A stretch of 24,585 bases of DNA from Planctomycetota bacterium (GCA_021852225.1 JAJZOA010000193.1:1-24585), one strand, 5' to 3'. Shown: positions 1-7,734, numbered from the stretch's first letter. Made by a program: numbers and translations. Notes: a model not told the origin generated them from the sequence alone.

Positions 1-1
1 G

Positions 2-838
2 ATGAGGCCCGCCAGCGGCCAACACATGTTGAACAAGGTGCCCGAGGTCACCATTTTGTTCTGGATTATTAAGGTACTGGCCACCACTGTGGGCGAAACC
101 GCGGCCGACCTGCTTAGTGAAAAATTAAAGCTTGGGGAAGGGTACACAGGACTGGTTATGGCGATGGTGCTGCTGGTTGTCATGTTCTTCCAGTTTCGCG
201 CCAAAAAATATATTCCATCCATCTATTGGCTGGTCGTGGTATTGATAAGCATCGTCGGCACGCTTATCAGCGATAACCTGGTGGACAATCTTGGCGTTCC
301 CCTGCAGGTAACCACAACTCTGTTTTCTATCGCTCTGGTCGCGACGTTCAGCATTTGGTATTTTCGCGAAAGAACGCTTTCCATTCACACCATTTTTACC
401 ACACGCCGTGAAACATTTTACTGGCTGACCATTCTTTTCACCTTTGCGCTGGGAACGTCCGGCGGGGACCTGCTTTCAGAAGGTTTAAAATGGGGATATT
501 TGAATTCCACATTCATTTTCGCCGGAGCCATCGGCCTGGTGGCAATCGCTCATTATTTTTTCAAACTCAACGCCGTGGCGGCGTTTTGGATTGCCTATAT
601 CCTCACCCGGCCGCTGGGCGCATCCCTTGGTGACCTGCTTTCCCAGCATCACTCGGTCGGCGGATTCGGCTTGGGGACCGTCAAAACCAGCGCCCTGTTC
701 CTGGTCACCATTGCCTGCCTGGTGCGGTATCTTGCCTTTACCCGGATTGATCAACCTCCGGCCATCGATCTGGATTCCGACATTGCGGCCCATGGTCACG
801 ATACCCGCCTTCCGCCGGAATCGTCGAATTGCGACTGA
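2..838 (+). CDS. DUF347 (COG4705-type) multi-pass membrane protein
   Basis: The protein has 278 residues if the ATG at base 2 is used; the gene may begin before the window. A second ATG at 26 gives the 'MLNKVPEVT' N-terminus common in this family, but neither ATG has a visible ribosome site inside the window. It is strongly hydrophobic and reads as four similar units, each with a small-residue plus Asp signature: 'VGETAADLLSE' (about residues 31-41), 'GTLISDNLVD', 'GTSGGDLLSE' and 'GASLGDLLSQ'. This matches the DUF347 repeat family, known as membrane-anchored proteins of unconfirmed function; some have been suggested to be metal or organic-ion transporters, which I cannot test here. The repeated Asp residues within membrane segments would suit ion handling (inference). 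The C-terminal 25 residues are polar and cytoplasmic-looking. The family call is confident; the function is unknown. Confidence 0.85.
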   Translation: MRPASGQHMLNKVPEVTILFWIIKVLATTVGETAADLLSEKLKLGEGYTGLVMAMVLLVVMFFQFRAKKYIPSIYWLVVVLISIVGTLISDNLVDNLGVPLQVTTTLFSIALVATFSIWYFRERTLSIHTIFTTRRETFYWLTILFTFALGTSGGDLLSEGLKWGYLNSTFIFAGAIGLVAIAHYFFKLNAVAAFWIAYILTRPLGASLGDLLSQHHSVGGFGLGTVKTSALFLVTIACLVRYLAFTRIDQPPAIDLDSDIAAHGHDTRLPPESSNCD

Positions 839-885
839 GTTTCACTTTGCCGTGCCCTGCTGAACGAAAATTAAAAATTATCCAC

Positions 886-924
886 TTGCTTCGCCGCCCC
901 CGGGATCGGGGGTGGCGACTGCAA
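886..924 (+). repeat. Very stable GC hairpin after the DUF347 gene
   Basis: Bases 892-902 pair with 907-917 (11 pairs, one G-T wobble at 896/913) around the loop GGAT. Bases 891/918 add one pair, and 886-889 with 921-924 add four more after a small internal loop. It begins 48 bases after the stop codon at 838. No run of T follows, so it is not a classical intrinsic terminator; it could protect the 3' end of the mRNA or open a longer structured RNA. Confidence 0.6.
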
Positions 925-1052
925 TGGCTTCTTTTCATTGCAATCAATTGACGGAATTCCGGTCACTTCGGCCACCGAAATTGGACCCGAAAAAAAATTG
1001 TTCTTTTTTCTTGCTTTGTCAGATTTTATGGATACACTGATAAATGTAGCCA

Positions 1053-1123
1053 CCGCAGGTCGCATCTGTGGATTGTCTTGTACGGGTTCGTACGATGCGT
1101 CTTTGACGCGGCCTTGATTGGCC
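1053..1123. repeat. Four hairpins in a row
   Basis: Four hairpins follow one another within 71 bases: 1053-1058 with 1066-1071 (6 pairs, one G-T), 1080-1084 with 1089-1093 (5 perfect pairs, loop GGTT), 1097-1101 with 1105-1109 (5 perfect pairs, loop TTT), and 1110-1113 with 1120-1123 (4 perfect pairs, loop TTGATT). The two tightest are separated by only three unpaired bases. Short stems can arise by chance, but this density together with the downstream terminator suggests a folded RNA on the plus strand. Confidence 0.4.
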
Positions 1124-1246
1124 AATCCGAACGCGACCGCTAAGTGGCCCTGAGTCGCTATGACAAGCGCCCATACGGTTGGCGGTGCAGACAGGCGGCT
1201 CACGGTCGCTTTCCACACACGCGGTGGCTTTATTATTGCCCCATTC

Positions 1247-1276
1247 AAGGTCGGCCTTATACTGCCGACCTTTTTT
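1247..1276 (+). terminator. Strong rho-independent terminator
   Basis: Bases 1247-1255 (AAGGTCGGC) pair perfectly with 1264-1272 around an 8-base loop, and the plus strand continues with an unbroken T run at 1271-1276. The minus strand has no T run after the stem, so direction is plus. No credible gene ends just before it: the nearest plus-strand stop is at 838, more than 400 bases upstream. It therefore ends either a long 3' untranslated region or an independent noncoding transcript. Confidence 0.8.
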
Positions 1277-1693
1277 ATTACGCACGCTTCAACCGGCGAC
1301 ATAAAGGGGCGTGTTCCCCTAGTTTTGACCTTCTACTGTCGCACCTAAGGCGCCAAGGAACCGGGCCGGAATAATTTTTCCAATTGGAATAGGCCGGAAC
1401 CACGAGGCGTCAAAAATGGAGCGCTATATTTCACATAGCCGCCAGCTTGTCAGTGGTAGAACCCTCACAATAGACCATCCGATTGCAGTGCAAATCGGGA
1501 GGTAATTGCGGCACCATTCCTGAGGAGTGATTTTCCAACGATCAGGCGGTCGCGATCGTCCGCAAATTAAAAATGCCCCGCCATATTGCGCTACCCGTTG
1601 ATTTTGGTAAAATATGCCACGCCTGAGGCGGATTATGGATGGTTGCCAAAACACTCGCGAAAGGCGGCAAAGTTCGATAAAAAAGAGGTTATG

Positions 1694-1933
1694 ATGAAAC
1701 AGGCCGGTCCTTCCCAGCATTCCGGCGGCTTTCGCTGTCCCATCTGTAAAAAGGCGGTTGCCAACGTTCAGGAACCCGCGTTTCCATTCTGTTCAGACAA
1801 GTGCCGCCTCCTGGACCTCGGCAACTGGCTGGACGGAAAATACAACACGTCGCGCCCGCTGGATCCGTCGGATGATCAATCTATTGAAGATCGCCAGATT
1901 CAACTGAATCCCGAAATTCATGATCCGCCCTGA
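1694..1933 (+). CDS. yacG: YacG zinc protein, DNA gyrase inhibitor family
   Basis: A 79-residue protein. Cys15-Pro-Ile-Cys18 and Cys33-Ser-Asp-Lys-Cys37 give the CxxC…CxxxC zinc site of YacG, and the following 'RLLDLGNWLDGKY' is the family's second hallmark. In the characterised homologue YacG binds GyrB and blocks DNA binding by gyrase; that role here is inferred from the family. ATGs lie at 1691 and 1694. GAGG at 1685-1688 is two bases from the first and five from the second, so 1694 is preferred. The acidic tail (about residues 53-79) is poorly conserved in the family. The gene stands alone, convergent with frr. Family call is firm. Confidence 0.88.
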   Translation: MKQAGPSQHSGGFRCPICKKAVANVQEPAFPFCSDKCRLLDLGNWLDGKYNTSRPLDPSDDQSIEDRQIQLNPEIHDPP

Positions 1934-1962
1934 CTGGATCAACCGAGTCAGTTTCTTTTGTT
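1930..1962 (+). terminator. Probable terminator of yacG
   Basis: Bases 1930-1935 pair perfectly with 1946-1951 around a 10-base loop, and the T-rich stretch TTTCTTTTGTTCTGTTT follows. The yacG stop codon (1931-1933) lies inside the left arm. The stem is short and only half GC, so termination may be partial. Confidence 0.4.
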
Positions 1963-2020
1963 CTGTTTCCGACGGGAGAACCAGGTGCGCACCCGGCTAC
2001 ACTTCCGGTACAGAGCCTGT

Positions 2021-2581
2021 TCAGACTGAACTTATTTCAGTCTGTTTGGTGGCCACAATTTCATCCACCTTAACCTCAAATCTCTTCAACAGTTCCTGAA
2101 TATCATCGCGGGCACTTTTGACCTGATCTTCTGGAAGCGATGATTCCTTTTCCTCGGCCTCCACACCTTTATTGGCGTCGCGACGGATATTGCGCATCGC
2201 AATGCGGCAATGCTCCGCCACCTCTTTGACCTTGCCCAGCAACTGCTGGCGACGTTCACCCGACAGCGGCGGCAATACCAGTCGCACCTGTTTGCCGTCA
2301 CTGATCGGGTTAATTCCCAGATTGGCCGCCTCCAATCCTTTCACAATATCCTTTAAACTTCCCGGATCAAACGGCTTAATGATAATCGAACTGGCATCCG
2401 GAGTGGTCAGAGAAGCCAATGCGCGAAGGTCCGTTGGAGTTCCGTAATAATCCACCTTTATATATTCCACCAGCGATGTGCTTGCCCGTCCGGTGCGCAG
2501 GCCGCGCAATTCGTGGCGCAAATGGTCAATCGCCTTTTCCATGCTTGCTTCGGCTTCAAAAAGTATTTCATCTATAGGCAT
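2021..2581 (-). CDS. frr: Ribosome recycling factor
   Basis: A 186-residue protein of standard RRF length, which with EF-G splits ribosomes after termination. Visible hallmarks are the N-terminal helix with 'LRTGRAS' (about residues 29-35), 'YYGTPTDL', 'IIIKPFD', the 'NLGINPISDG' turn, 'LPPLSGERR', and the C-terminal 'RNIRRDANKG' helix region. The ATG at 2581 has AGGAG seven bases upstream; an upstream in-frame extension to 2659 lacks family similarity and is rejected. It lies 88 bases downstream of pyrH, the usual pyrH-frr order, so it is probably co-transcribed. Nothing unusual in the sequence. Confidence 0.97.
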   Translation of the reverse strand: MPIDEILFEAEASMEKAIDHLRHELRGLRTGRASTSLVEYIKVDYYGTPTDLRALASLTTPDASSIIIKPFDPGSLKDIVKGLEAANLGINPISDGKQVRLVLPPLSGERRQQLLGKVKEVAEHCRIAMRNIRRDANKGVEAEEKESSLPEDQVKSARDDIQELLKRFEVKVDEIVATKQTEISSV

Positions 2582-2669
2582 GTTTATTCTCCTGTATATC
2601 GCGTTTGTGTTGCCAGCGGCAAAACCTGTTCCATCGCCGCCCATTACCGGCAACACCACGTGTTTGCCG

Positions 2670-3419
2670 TCAGACCGCGACCGGGCCTAATGTTCGACCC
2701 TCATCGTAAATAAGCGTGCCAATGGACTCCCCGGCCACGACCCGCGCAATGTTGCCGTTCTTTTTCAAGTTGAACACAATGATTGGAATTTTACTTTCCA
2801 TGGCCAGAGATATGGCCGTCATGTCCATCACGCGTAAATTGTCCGTGATAACCTGCCGGTAGGTTAGCCGATCCAGCCGTTTGGCCGCCGGATTCTTTTT
2901 CGGATCACTGTCATACACGCCATCCACCTTGGTCGCCTTTAGCAGCACATCGGCCTGGAGTTCCGTGGCCCGCAAAGCTGCGCAGGTATCAGTGGTAAAA
3001 AATGGATTACCCGTACCCGCGGCCAGCACCACCACCCGACCTTTTTCCAGATGACGGATGACCTTGCGGCGAATGAACGGCTCACAAACCTGCACCACCG
3101 CCAGCGCACTGGCCACCCGCGTGGGCTGGCCCAGATGTTCCAGAGTGTCCTGCAGGGCCATGGCATTAATAACCGTGGCCAGCATACCCATGTAATCAGC
3201 GGTGGACCGCTGCACCTGGGCACTGGCCGCAAGTGATTCACCGCGCACAAAATTTCCGCCACCGATGACCACAGCCACCTGCACGCCACTGCGGGCAACC
3301 TGCACAATTTGGTGGGCAATCGCGTGAAGTTCCTGATTGTCGAACCCGAAGCCGCCTTCCTGGCAAAGCCCTTCACCCGATATTTTCAATAAAATGCGCT
3401 TGTACTTCGGTCCAGACAT
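2670..3419 (-). CDS. pyrH: UMP kinase (uridylate kinase)
   Basis: A 249-residue amino-acid-kinase-fold protein that phosphorylates UMP to UDP in pyrimidine nucleotide synthesis. Motifs in order: 'RILLKISGE' (N-terminal phosphate loop), 'VIGGGNFVRG', 'DYMGMLATVINA', 'AGTGNPFFTTDT' (about residues 134-145), and 'KATKVDGVYDSDP', all as in bacterial PyrH. The ATG at 3419 has GGAG about six bases upstream. It sits between tsf (231 bases upstream) and frr, the conserved bacterial arrangement. PyrH is a hexamer allosterically controlled by GTP and UTP in other bacteria; nothing here contradicts that. Confidence 0.97.
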   Translation of the reverse strand: MSGPKYKRILLKISGEGLCQEGGFGFDNQELHAIAHQIVQVARSGVQVAVVIGGGNFVRGESLAASAQVQRSTADYMGMLATVINAMALQDTLEHLGQPTRVASALAVVQVCEPFIRRKVIRHLEKGRVVVLAAGTGNPFFTTDTCAALRATELQADVLLKATKVDGVYDSDPKKNPAAKRLDRLTYRQVITDNLRVMDMTAISLAMESKIPIIVFNLKKNGNIARVVAGESIGTLIYDEGRTLGPVAV

Positions 3420-3650
3420 TCAAAGCTCCGCAAAGCATGTCAACCGCCAGGTGCGGCACTGCCAAAAACAATTAACCGCTTCCCGAACCGCGCCCATTGT
3501 TAAGCGCCATTTTTTCCGCGTCACATCCAATCCGCATCGCCCCATGTCGGCCTGCGGCCATCCGCGGAAACGCCATATTCTATCCAGAATAGCCATCCGT
3601 CAGCCGGCACAAACTGCGGATTTTTACGCGGTTTTCCGCTTCTCGCGGTC

Positions 3651-4520
3651 TTAAATTTCGCCTACTTTAAACCGGGCAAAATGACTGATGGTCAGTTCGC
3701 AACCAGCCGCCTTGCCAGTTTCCTTCAGAAGGTCGCTGACCCGCTTTTTCTCATCTTTAACAAACGGCTGTTCAAGCAGAATAATTTCCGCAAAGAATTT
3801 ATCCAGACGACCAGCCACAATTTTTTCCACAATATTCGCCGGCTTACCCGTAATGGATTCGGCCGCCGCCGCCTTCTCGCGAGCCACTATCGCCGGATCT
3901 ATTTTGTCACGCGAAATCGCCGCAGGCACCGCGGGCATACCCGCGGTCACATGCATGGCAACTTCACCGATCAACGCGCGTACGGCCGGTCCCTTGCCGC
4001 CATCCACCTGAACCAGCGTGCCGACCTTGGAATTGTGATGCACATACATGCCAACCTGACCGGTGGTCTGAAACCGCGCCAACCCGGTAACTGCCATATT
4101 TTCCTTGATGGCTCCGCCAATAAGTTCCTTTATGACAGACGCCACAGTGCGGCCGGAACCGTCTGAATAGGGCAATTCGCCTAGCTCGGCCGGCGTGGTA
4201 ACCGGGTTGCTGAAAGCCAGTTCCACCAGATTGTTAAGTAATTTCTGAAAGCCATCGTTACGGGCTACAAAATCGGTCTGGCAGCCTAGACGAAGCATCA
4301 CACCTAGTGAGCCATCCGGGCTTATTTTGCCTGCCACCAGGCCTTCCTTCATTTCATTGGACATTTTCGCGTCGGCCTTGCCCGCACCCCATTTACGCAG
4401 TAATTCAACAGCCACGGCCATATCGCCATTGGCTTCCTGAAGTGCCTTTTTTGCATCCATCAGCCCGGCGTTGGTTTGCACACGAAGAGCCATTACATCT
4501 TTTGCATTTATTTCCGCCAT
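3651..4520 (-). CDS. tsf: Translation elongation factor Ts
   Basis: A 289-residue EF-Ts, the exchange factor that reloads EF-Tu with GTP. The N-terminal UBA-like domain has 'ALRVQTNAGLMDAKKAL' (compare the usual 'RExTGAGMMDCKKAL'), followed by 'LRKWGAGKADAK' and the EF-Tu contact motif 'CQTDFVARND' (about residues 80-89). The core repeats follow with 'NSKVGTLVQVDGG' and 'AMHVTAG'. The ATG at 4520 is preceded by AGGAAG about six bases upstream; five extra codons to 4535 are not supported. Its usual upstream partner rpsB is not in the 740 bases before it, which is atypical. pyrH and frr follow on the same strand. Confidence in identity is very high. Confidence 0.97.
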   Translation of the reverse strand: MAEINAKDVMALRVQTNAGLMDAKKALQEANGDMAVAVELLRKWGAGKADAKMSNEMKEGLVAGKISPDGSLGVMLRLGCQTDFVARNDGFQKLLNNLVELAFSNPVTTPAELGELPYSDGSGRTVASVIKELIGGAIKENMAVTGLARFQTTGQVGMYVHHNSKVGTLVQVDGGKGPAVRALIGEVAMHVTAGMPAVPAAISRDKIDPAIVAREKAAAAESITGKPANIVEKIVAGRLDKFFAEIILLEQPFVKDEKKRVSDLLKETGKAAGCELTISHFARFKVGEI

Positions 4521-5263
4521 AATTTCTTCCTGCACCTGTTAAATAGACTCAAATTCCTGATTCACCGCAGTCCGGACGGGGCGGACATCCGCACCCGACC
4601 CTTGGGTAAGACCTATATAGTAGGTATTCTGCGCAAAAACGTCCAGACGGCCACCCTGAAATATCCTTTTCGCGGATTAATTGTACGGTACCCCGCCACA
4701 TAATAAGGCATCCCGTTGGCTCAAATCATCCCTTGACGGCGTGGCATCACTTGGCGTCAACCGTCCGTCATCGGAAACTATGCGTCAATCATCTGAATCG
4801 CGCGAAGTTAATCCAGAACCGCGCGTGGCGAGAACCTTGGGGCCTCTAACAGCGTGCGCATCTTTAATGTGGCCAGCAGACCACGATCTATAAATACTGC
4901 AAAGGCCGGCTTGCCACCTGGCTGCCGGACGCCTGGAAAGTGAGCTAATCGGAGCGACCGTAGAAAACAATAGCGTCCTGCTGACGCGGTAGCAAAAGTG
5001 GCGAGCTTCTCATGCGTGCATATATCCTATTTCAGGTCCAATTGGCGGTCAGAAAAATCTGCATTCTGACTGAAAAGTATTTTTCGCTTCCCGGCCCCAT
5101 CAAAAAATCCCAGCAAAAGCGATGTTTTTGTAATGCGATTCCGATCAGCACTACGCAAAATTACGTATTGCATAACTTTTCAGGCGGGATATGCTTTGCT
5201 TTATCACCTGACGCGTATTCAGGGATGGAGAGTTTTCATTGCTAGTCTTACGGAGCAAGAATC
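4521..5263. other. Divergent spacer between tsf and the PEP-CTERM gene
   Basis: About 740 bases with no convincing gene on either strand. It must hold promoters for the leftward tsf operon and the rightward PEP-CTERM gene. I see a short inverted repeat near 4571-4587 (GTCCG…CGGAC), which would lie in the tsf leader, and another near 4613-4627 (ACCTA…TAGGT). There is no remnant of rpsB. Composition becomes AT-richer toward 5260. Confidence 0.5.
5168..5195 (+). promoter_or_regulatory. Possible sigma-70-like promoter of the PEP-CTERM gene
   Basis: TTGCAT at 5168-5173 and TATGCT at 5190-5195 are separated by 16 bases and lie about 70 bases before the ATG at 5264. Each hexamer matches the consensus at only four positions and promoter rules for this phylum are poorly known, so this is a weak suggestion. 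Confidence 0.22.
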
Positions 5264-6217
5264 ATGGCCAAAGAGAAAATTGCGCTGGACAGCTCGGGAG
5301 TCTGCACAGCAGATCGGAATGTCATTAAGAAAGCGGTTAAGCCCCCGCGTGGTCTGGCTATTGCGGCATGTGCAGCGGTGGCAGCCGTGCTGAGCGTTGC
5401 GAGTACCGGTTTTGCCGATATTTCAGGATTTGGTGATGGCGCGGGCTTCACCTTGACCGGCTATACACAGGACTCTTCGGGTAATATTACCGACAACAAC
5501 GCCCCTGCCATCAACAGCGGGACATTAACCCTCACTACCGCCGCCGCCGGCGAAGCCCGCGCGGCGTTCTTCAATACGCTCCAGTCCATTAGCCATTTCA
5601 CCGTTGGCTTCACGTTTCAGACGGACCCAACCTCATTCGCGCCGCTGGGACCATCTGATGGGTTCGCTTTCGTATTGCAAAATGACTCCCGCGGAACCTT
5701 GGCCATTGGTGGAGGAGGTGCCGGGTTGGGCTATGGGCTGATGAACAACAATCAGCCGCCTTCCGGATCGCCGGTTTTAACGGCCATCACACCCAGCGCA
5801 GCGGCGGAATTTTTTCTCCGCAATGGCAACGGTGCGGTTAGTACTGAAAACAGCGGGACTATCGATCCGAACTCCGGCATTACCACCGGATCGGTTTCGC
5901 TGGTATCGGGTGACCCGATTGGGGTTGTGCTAAGTTATAACGGTACAACCCTCACGGAAACATTGACCGACTTAAATAACCCTTCGGAGGTGTTTGCGGC
6001 TTCCACGAGTGCCATTAATCTGCCCCAAATACTGGGGGGAGACTCCGCTTTTGTTGGCTTTACCGGGGGAACCGGCGGCGGGTATTCCACGCAAACAATC
6101 AGCAATTTCACATATTCAAGTACAGTGCCCGAACCGTCGGCGCTGGCGATTATGGCTGTTGCCGGCACGGGCATATTGCTGCTGCGGAAGCGGCAGGTGG
6201 ATTCACAGAGCATTTGA
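5264..6217 (+). CDS. PEP-CTERM secreted protein with L-type-lectin-like domain
   Basis: A 317-residue exported protein. A charged N-terminus of about 29 residues precedes a hydrophobic segment (about 30-48) with likely cleavage after 'STGFA' near residue 51, an unusually long signal n-region. The middle (about 55-280) is rich in Gly, Ser and Thr and reads as a beta-sandwich of legume-lectin type: 'FTVGFTFQTDP', 'SDGFAFVLQND', 'GAGLGYG', 'GVVLSYNGTTL' and a closing 'FVGFTGGTGGGYSTQ'. The C-terminus is a standard PEP-CTERM signal: VPEP at 288-291, a hydrophobic stretch, then the basic 'RKR' at 308-310. Such tails are processed by exosortase (EpsH/XrtA family), which is not in this window. GGAG lies eight bases before the ATG. 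A carbohydrate-binding surface or matrix role is inferred. Confidence 0.88.
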   Translation: MAKEKIALDSSGVCTADRNVIKKAVKPPRGLAIAACAAVAAVLSVASTGFADISGFGDGAGFTLTGYTQDSSGNITDNNAPAINSGTLTLTTAAAGEARAAFFNTLQSISHFTVGFTFQTDPTSFAPLGPSDGFAFVLQNDSRGTLAIGGGGAGLGYGLMNNNQPPSGSPVLTAITPSAAAEFFLRNGNGAVSTENSGTIDPNSGITTGSVSLVSGDPIGVVLSYNGTTLTETLTDLNNPSEVFAASTSAINLPQILGGDSAFVGFTGGTGGGYSTQTISNFTYSSTVPEPSALAIMAVAGTGILLLRKRQVDSQSI

Positions 6218-6232
6218 ACTTTGATTCCGCTG

Positions 6233-6249
6233 GGTGATGTTTAATCACC
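6233..6249. repeat. Short inverted repeat after the PEP-CTERM gene
   Basis: Bases 6233-6238 pair perfectly with 6244-6249 around a 5-base loop, starting 16 bases after the PEP-CTERM stop codon. No T run follows, so it is only a weak terminator candidate. Confidence 0.25.
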
Positions 6250-6339
6250 GGATATGCAGAAATATTTGATCAGGATTTGGACGCAGTATAAATCTTTGGA
6301 AACCTTAGCAAAACAGCGAGCTTTTTTATAATATTTCAG

Positions 6340-6540
6340 ATGACCAATCGTTCTGCTTTCACGCTTCTTGCGGCCGCGTTCGTCGCGCTGGGCTTGTTGC
6401 CACAGGGCGGATCGGTCCACGCCGAAAGCGTTGCATTCGGTACGCTTTATGGCAGCGGCACGGGCAGTACGGCCATTTCGGCCTGCCCGTATCTTAATGC
6501 CAGCGGCGCAACGGCCGCGACCGAACATCGCATTCATTAG
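6340..6540 (+). pseudogene. Possible remnant of a secreted-protein gene
   Basis: A 66-codon frame beginning with a good signal-peptide-like sequence: basic start 'MTNRSAF', hydrophobic 'TLLAAAFVALGLLP', and a plausible cleavage site at 'VHAES' (about residues 26-30). The mature part would be only about 37 residues with small Gly/Ser/Thr/Ala-rich content, then a stop. No ribosome site precedes the ATG, and no neighbouring frame continues recognisably. The best reading is the 5' end of a decayed secreted-protein gene, perhaps related in style to its PEP-CTERM neighbour; a tiny real secreted peptide or chance cannot be excluded. Confidence 0.28.
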
Positions 6541-6807
6541 TGGTAATCGCGCGTCCATGAGTGTGGTACGCCCCAGTTGGATCAAGGCGATTCTGGGGAG
6601 AGGCCGATTGCGCGACATGATTTATTTTATGTGCCGGAGCGTATTGTGGGGTCCCTCGGTGCGTTTCATCCGACTGGTGGTTTACCACAAAATTACTGTT
6701 GAGTGGTCAATTCCCTAAATCGTGATTTCCATGCCATGGAAAAGGACGGTCAGTTGCGATGTCGGAAAACAATATCCGGTCTGTATAGCATCTGCAGTGG
6801 GTGCTCG

Positions 6808-7734
6808 CTAATAGATAAATATTGGTGCCCACCACCCGCTTCCGTACATCTGAATCCGATATTTCATTGCTCCGGGTGTTTGAAGATTGGACAGGTTCGC
6901 CAGATTGCCAATTGGTACCCACTTGACGTGACCGTCCATATAGCATTCATTTCCACCCTCGGCAATTCCGGCCAGATTCAAGTGATTGGAACTTAAACCA
7001 CTGTAAAATCCGCTGGCCTGAGTGAAGCTGTTGATAGCAGGAACATACACGACGGCATCGGTAACGATGGGTATTGACGAAGGCGAATAGCCGGAATCAA
7101 AGCTGGCGGGCTGATTCGCACGTGGCTGATAGCCGGGTGGCGGTCCGCTACCGTTCCAACTTGTCATCGTACTTCCGTTCCAGACTTCTCCCTGGAACCA
7201 GCTTTGTGGAGGCAATTGATTGGTCGGACCTTGCAAAAAAAGCCATGTATAGGTCGTTTCACAGCAGCCAAGGCCGGAGCCAAATACGCGAGTGGGGTTG
7301 GTGTCCCATGGCTGGCTGGGGATTGGGTTACCCACAGGAAAACCGCCCCACATTGTCGCTGGAGTAATCGTGTTTATCTCCGGACTTGAAGGGCAATACA
7401 TGGTCCCCTCTAACGCGCCGCACTGTGTAAGCGCGTAGCGCGTTCCAAAATTAATATCCCAAATCCAGTTTGAGCCACTTTCGCCGTAATTTGGCGTGTT
7501 GTTTTGGCCGTTTCGTGTGTATATGTATGGAAAATAGCTGCGGTTCATTGTTGCGTAAACCTGCAGTGCTTCACCATCGTTATGCAGATTCATCGCACAT
7601 CGCACCCGGTTGGCCGCAGCACGGCTCGCTGCCACTGCGGGCAGCAGAAGTGAAATTAGCAGCACAATGATGGCCATCACGACCAAAAGCTCAACAAGTG
7701 TAAAGCCGCGATCGTTGCACCGGCGAGTTTCCAT
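6808..7734 (-). CDS. Prepilin-like protein with planctomycete H…DG C-terminus
   Basis: A 308-residue protein with a class III (type IV pilin or pseudopilin) signal: the short basic leader ends at Gly10, followed by Phe11 and '[15 protein letters not shown]', Glu15 being position 5 of the mature chain. The next conserved piece, '[17 protein letters not shown]', matches the 'CxxNLRQIG…YA' block of planctomycete DUF1559-type proteins. The C-terminal '[20 protein letters not shown]' (about residues 255-274) is the H…DG box. Between them lies a large Trp/Pro/Gly/Asn-rich domain with several Cys. These proteins are processed by prepilin peptidase and belong to pseudopilus or secretion machinery; the exact role is unknown. 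ATGs exist at 7740 and 7734; GGAG at 7742-7745 (minus strand) is one base from the first and seven from the second, so 7734 is chosen. Confidence 0.88.
   Translation of the reverse strand: METRRCNDRGFTLVELLVVMAIIVLLISLLLPAVAASRAAANRVRCAMNLHNDGEALQVYATMNRSYFPYIYTRNGQNNTPNYGESGSNWIWDINFGTRYALTQCGALEGTMYCPSSPEINTITPATMWGGFPVGNPIPSQPWDTNPTRVFGSGLGCCETTYTWLFLQGPTNQLPPQSWFQGEVWNGSTMTSWNGSGPPPGYQPRANQPASFDSGYSPSSIPIVTDAVVYVPAINSFTQASGFYSGLSSNHLNLAGIAEGGNECYMDGHVKWVPIGNLANLSNLQTPGAMKYRIQMYGSGWWAPIFIY

Larger units (their letters stand above)
839..1693. other. Long gene-free stretch with many hairpins
   Basis: About 850 bases separate the DUF347 gene from yacG. Open frames exist on both strands, but none resembles a known protein or has a convincing ribosome site. 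Instead there are many inverted repeats: 886-924, 920-942, 961-987, an A/T stem at 989-1010, four consecutive hairpins at 1053-1123, the terminator at 1247-1276, a short hairpin at 1305-1320, a perfect 12-base palindrome at 1378-1389 and an 8-pair hairpin with one bulged A at 1479-1498. The first two thirds could encode a structured RNA; the remainder may hold the yacG promoter. I found no tRNA, tmRNA, RNase P or 6S signature. Confidence 0.6.
6218..6807. other. Spacer with no firm gene between two convergent genes
   Basis: Nearly 600 bases between the stop of the rightward PEP-CTERM gene and the stop of the leftward prepilin gene. The only protein-like content is the short signal-peptide ORF at 6340-6540. 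A perfect TATAAT occurs at 6327-6332 just before that ORF, but no matching -35 element is visible. The rest shows no recognisable element. Confidence 0.4.

Noticed and set aside
1080..1123. Possible tRNA suggested by a GGTTCG-like loop near 1085
   Set aside because: The flanking stems do not make a cloverleaf: no acceptor stem, anticodon arm or D-loop could be arranged.
871..1302. A 143-codon minus-strand frame across the hairpin-rich spacer
   Set aside because: No recognisable family, no ribosome site, and it runs through several perfect stems and the terminator, so it is more likely noncoding.
2582..2659. N-terminal extension of frr
   Set aside because: The ATG at 2581 has an ideal ribosome site and matches the family start; the extension has no similarity.
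4785..4970. A 61-codon minus-strand frame upstream of tsf as a remnant of rpsB
   Set aside because: The translation shows no S2 motif and no ribosome site.
6241..6618. A 125-codon minus-strand frame opposite the signal-peptide ORF
   Set aside because: Basic, low-complexity translation without motifs; typical of an antisense shadow in GC-rich DNA.
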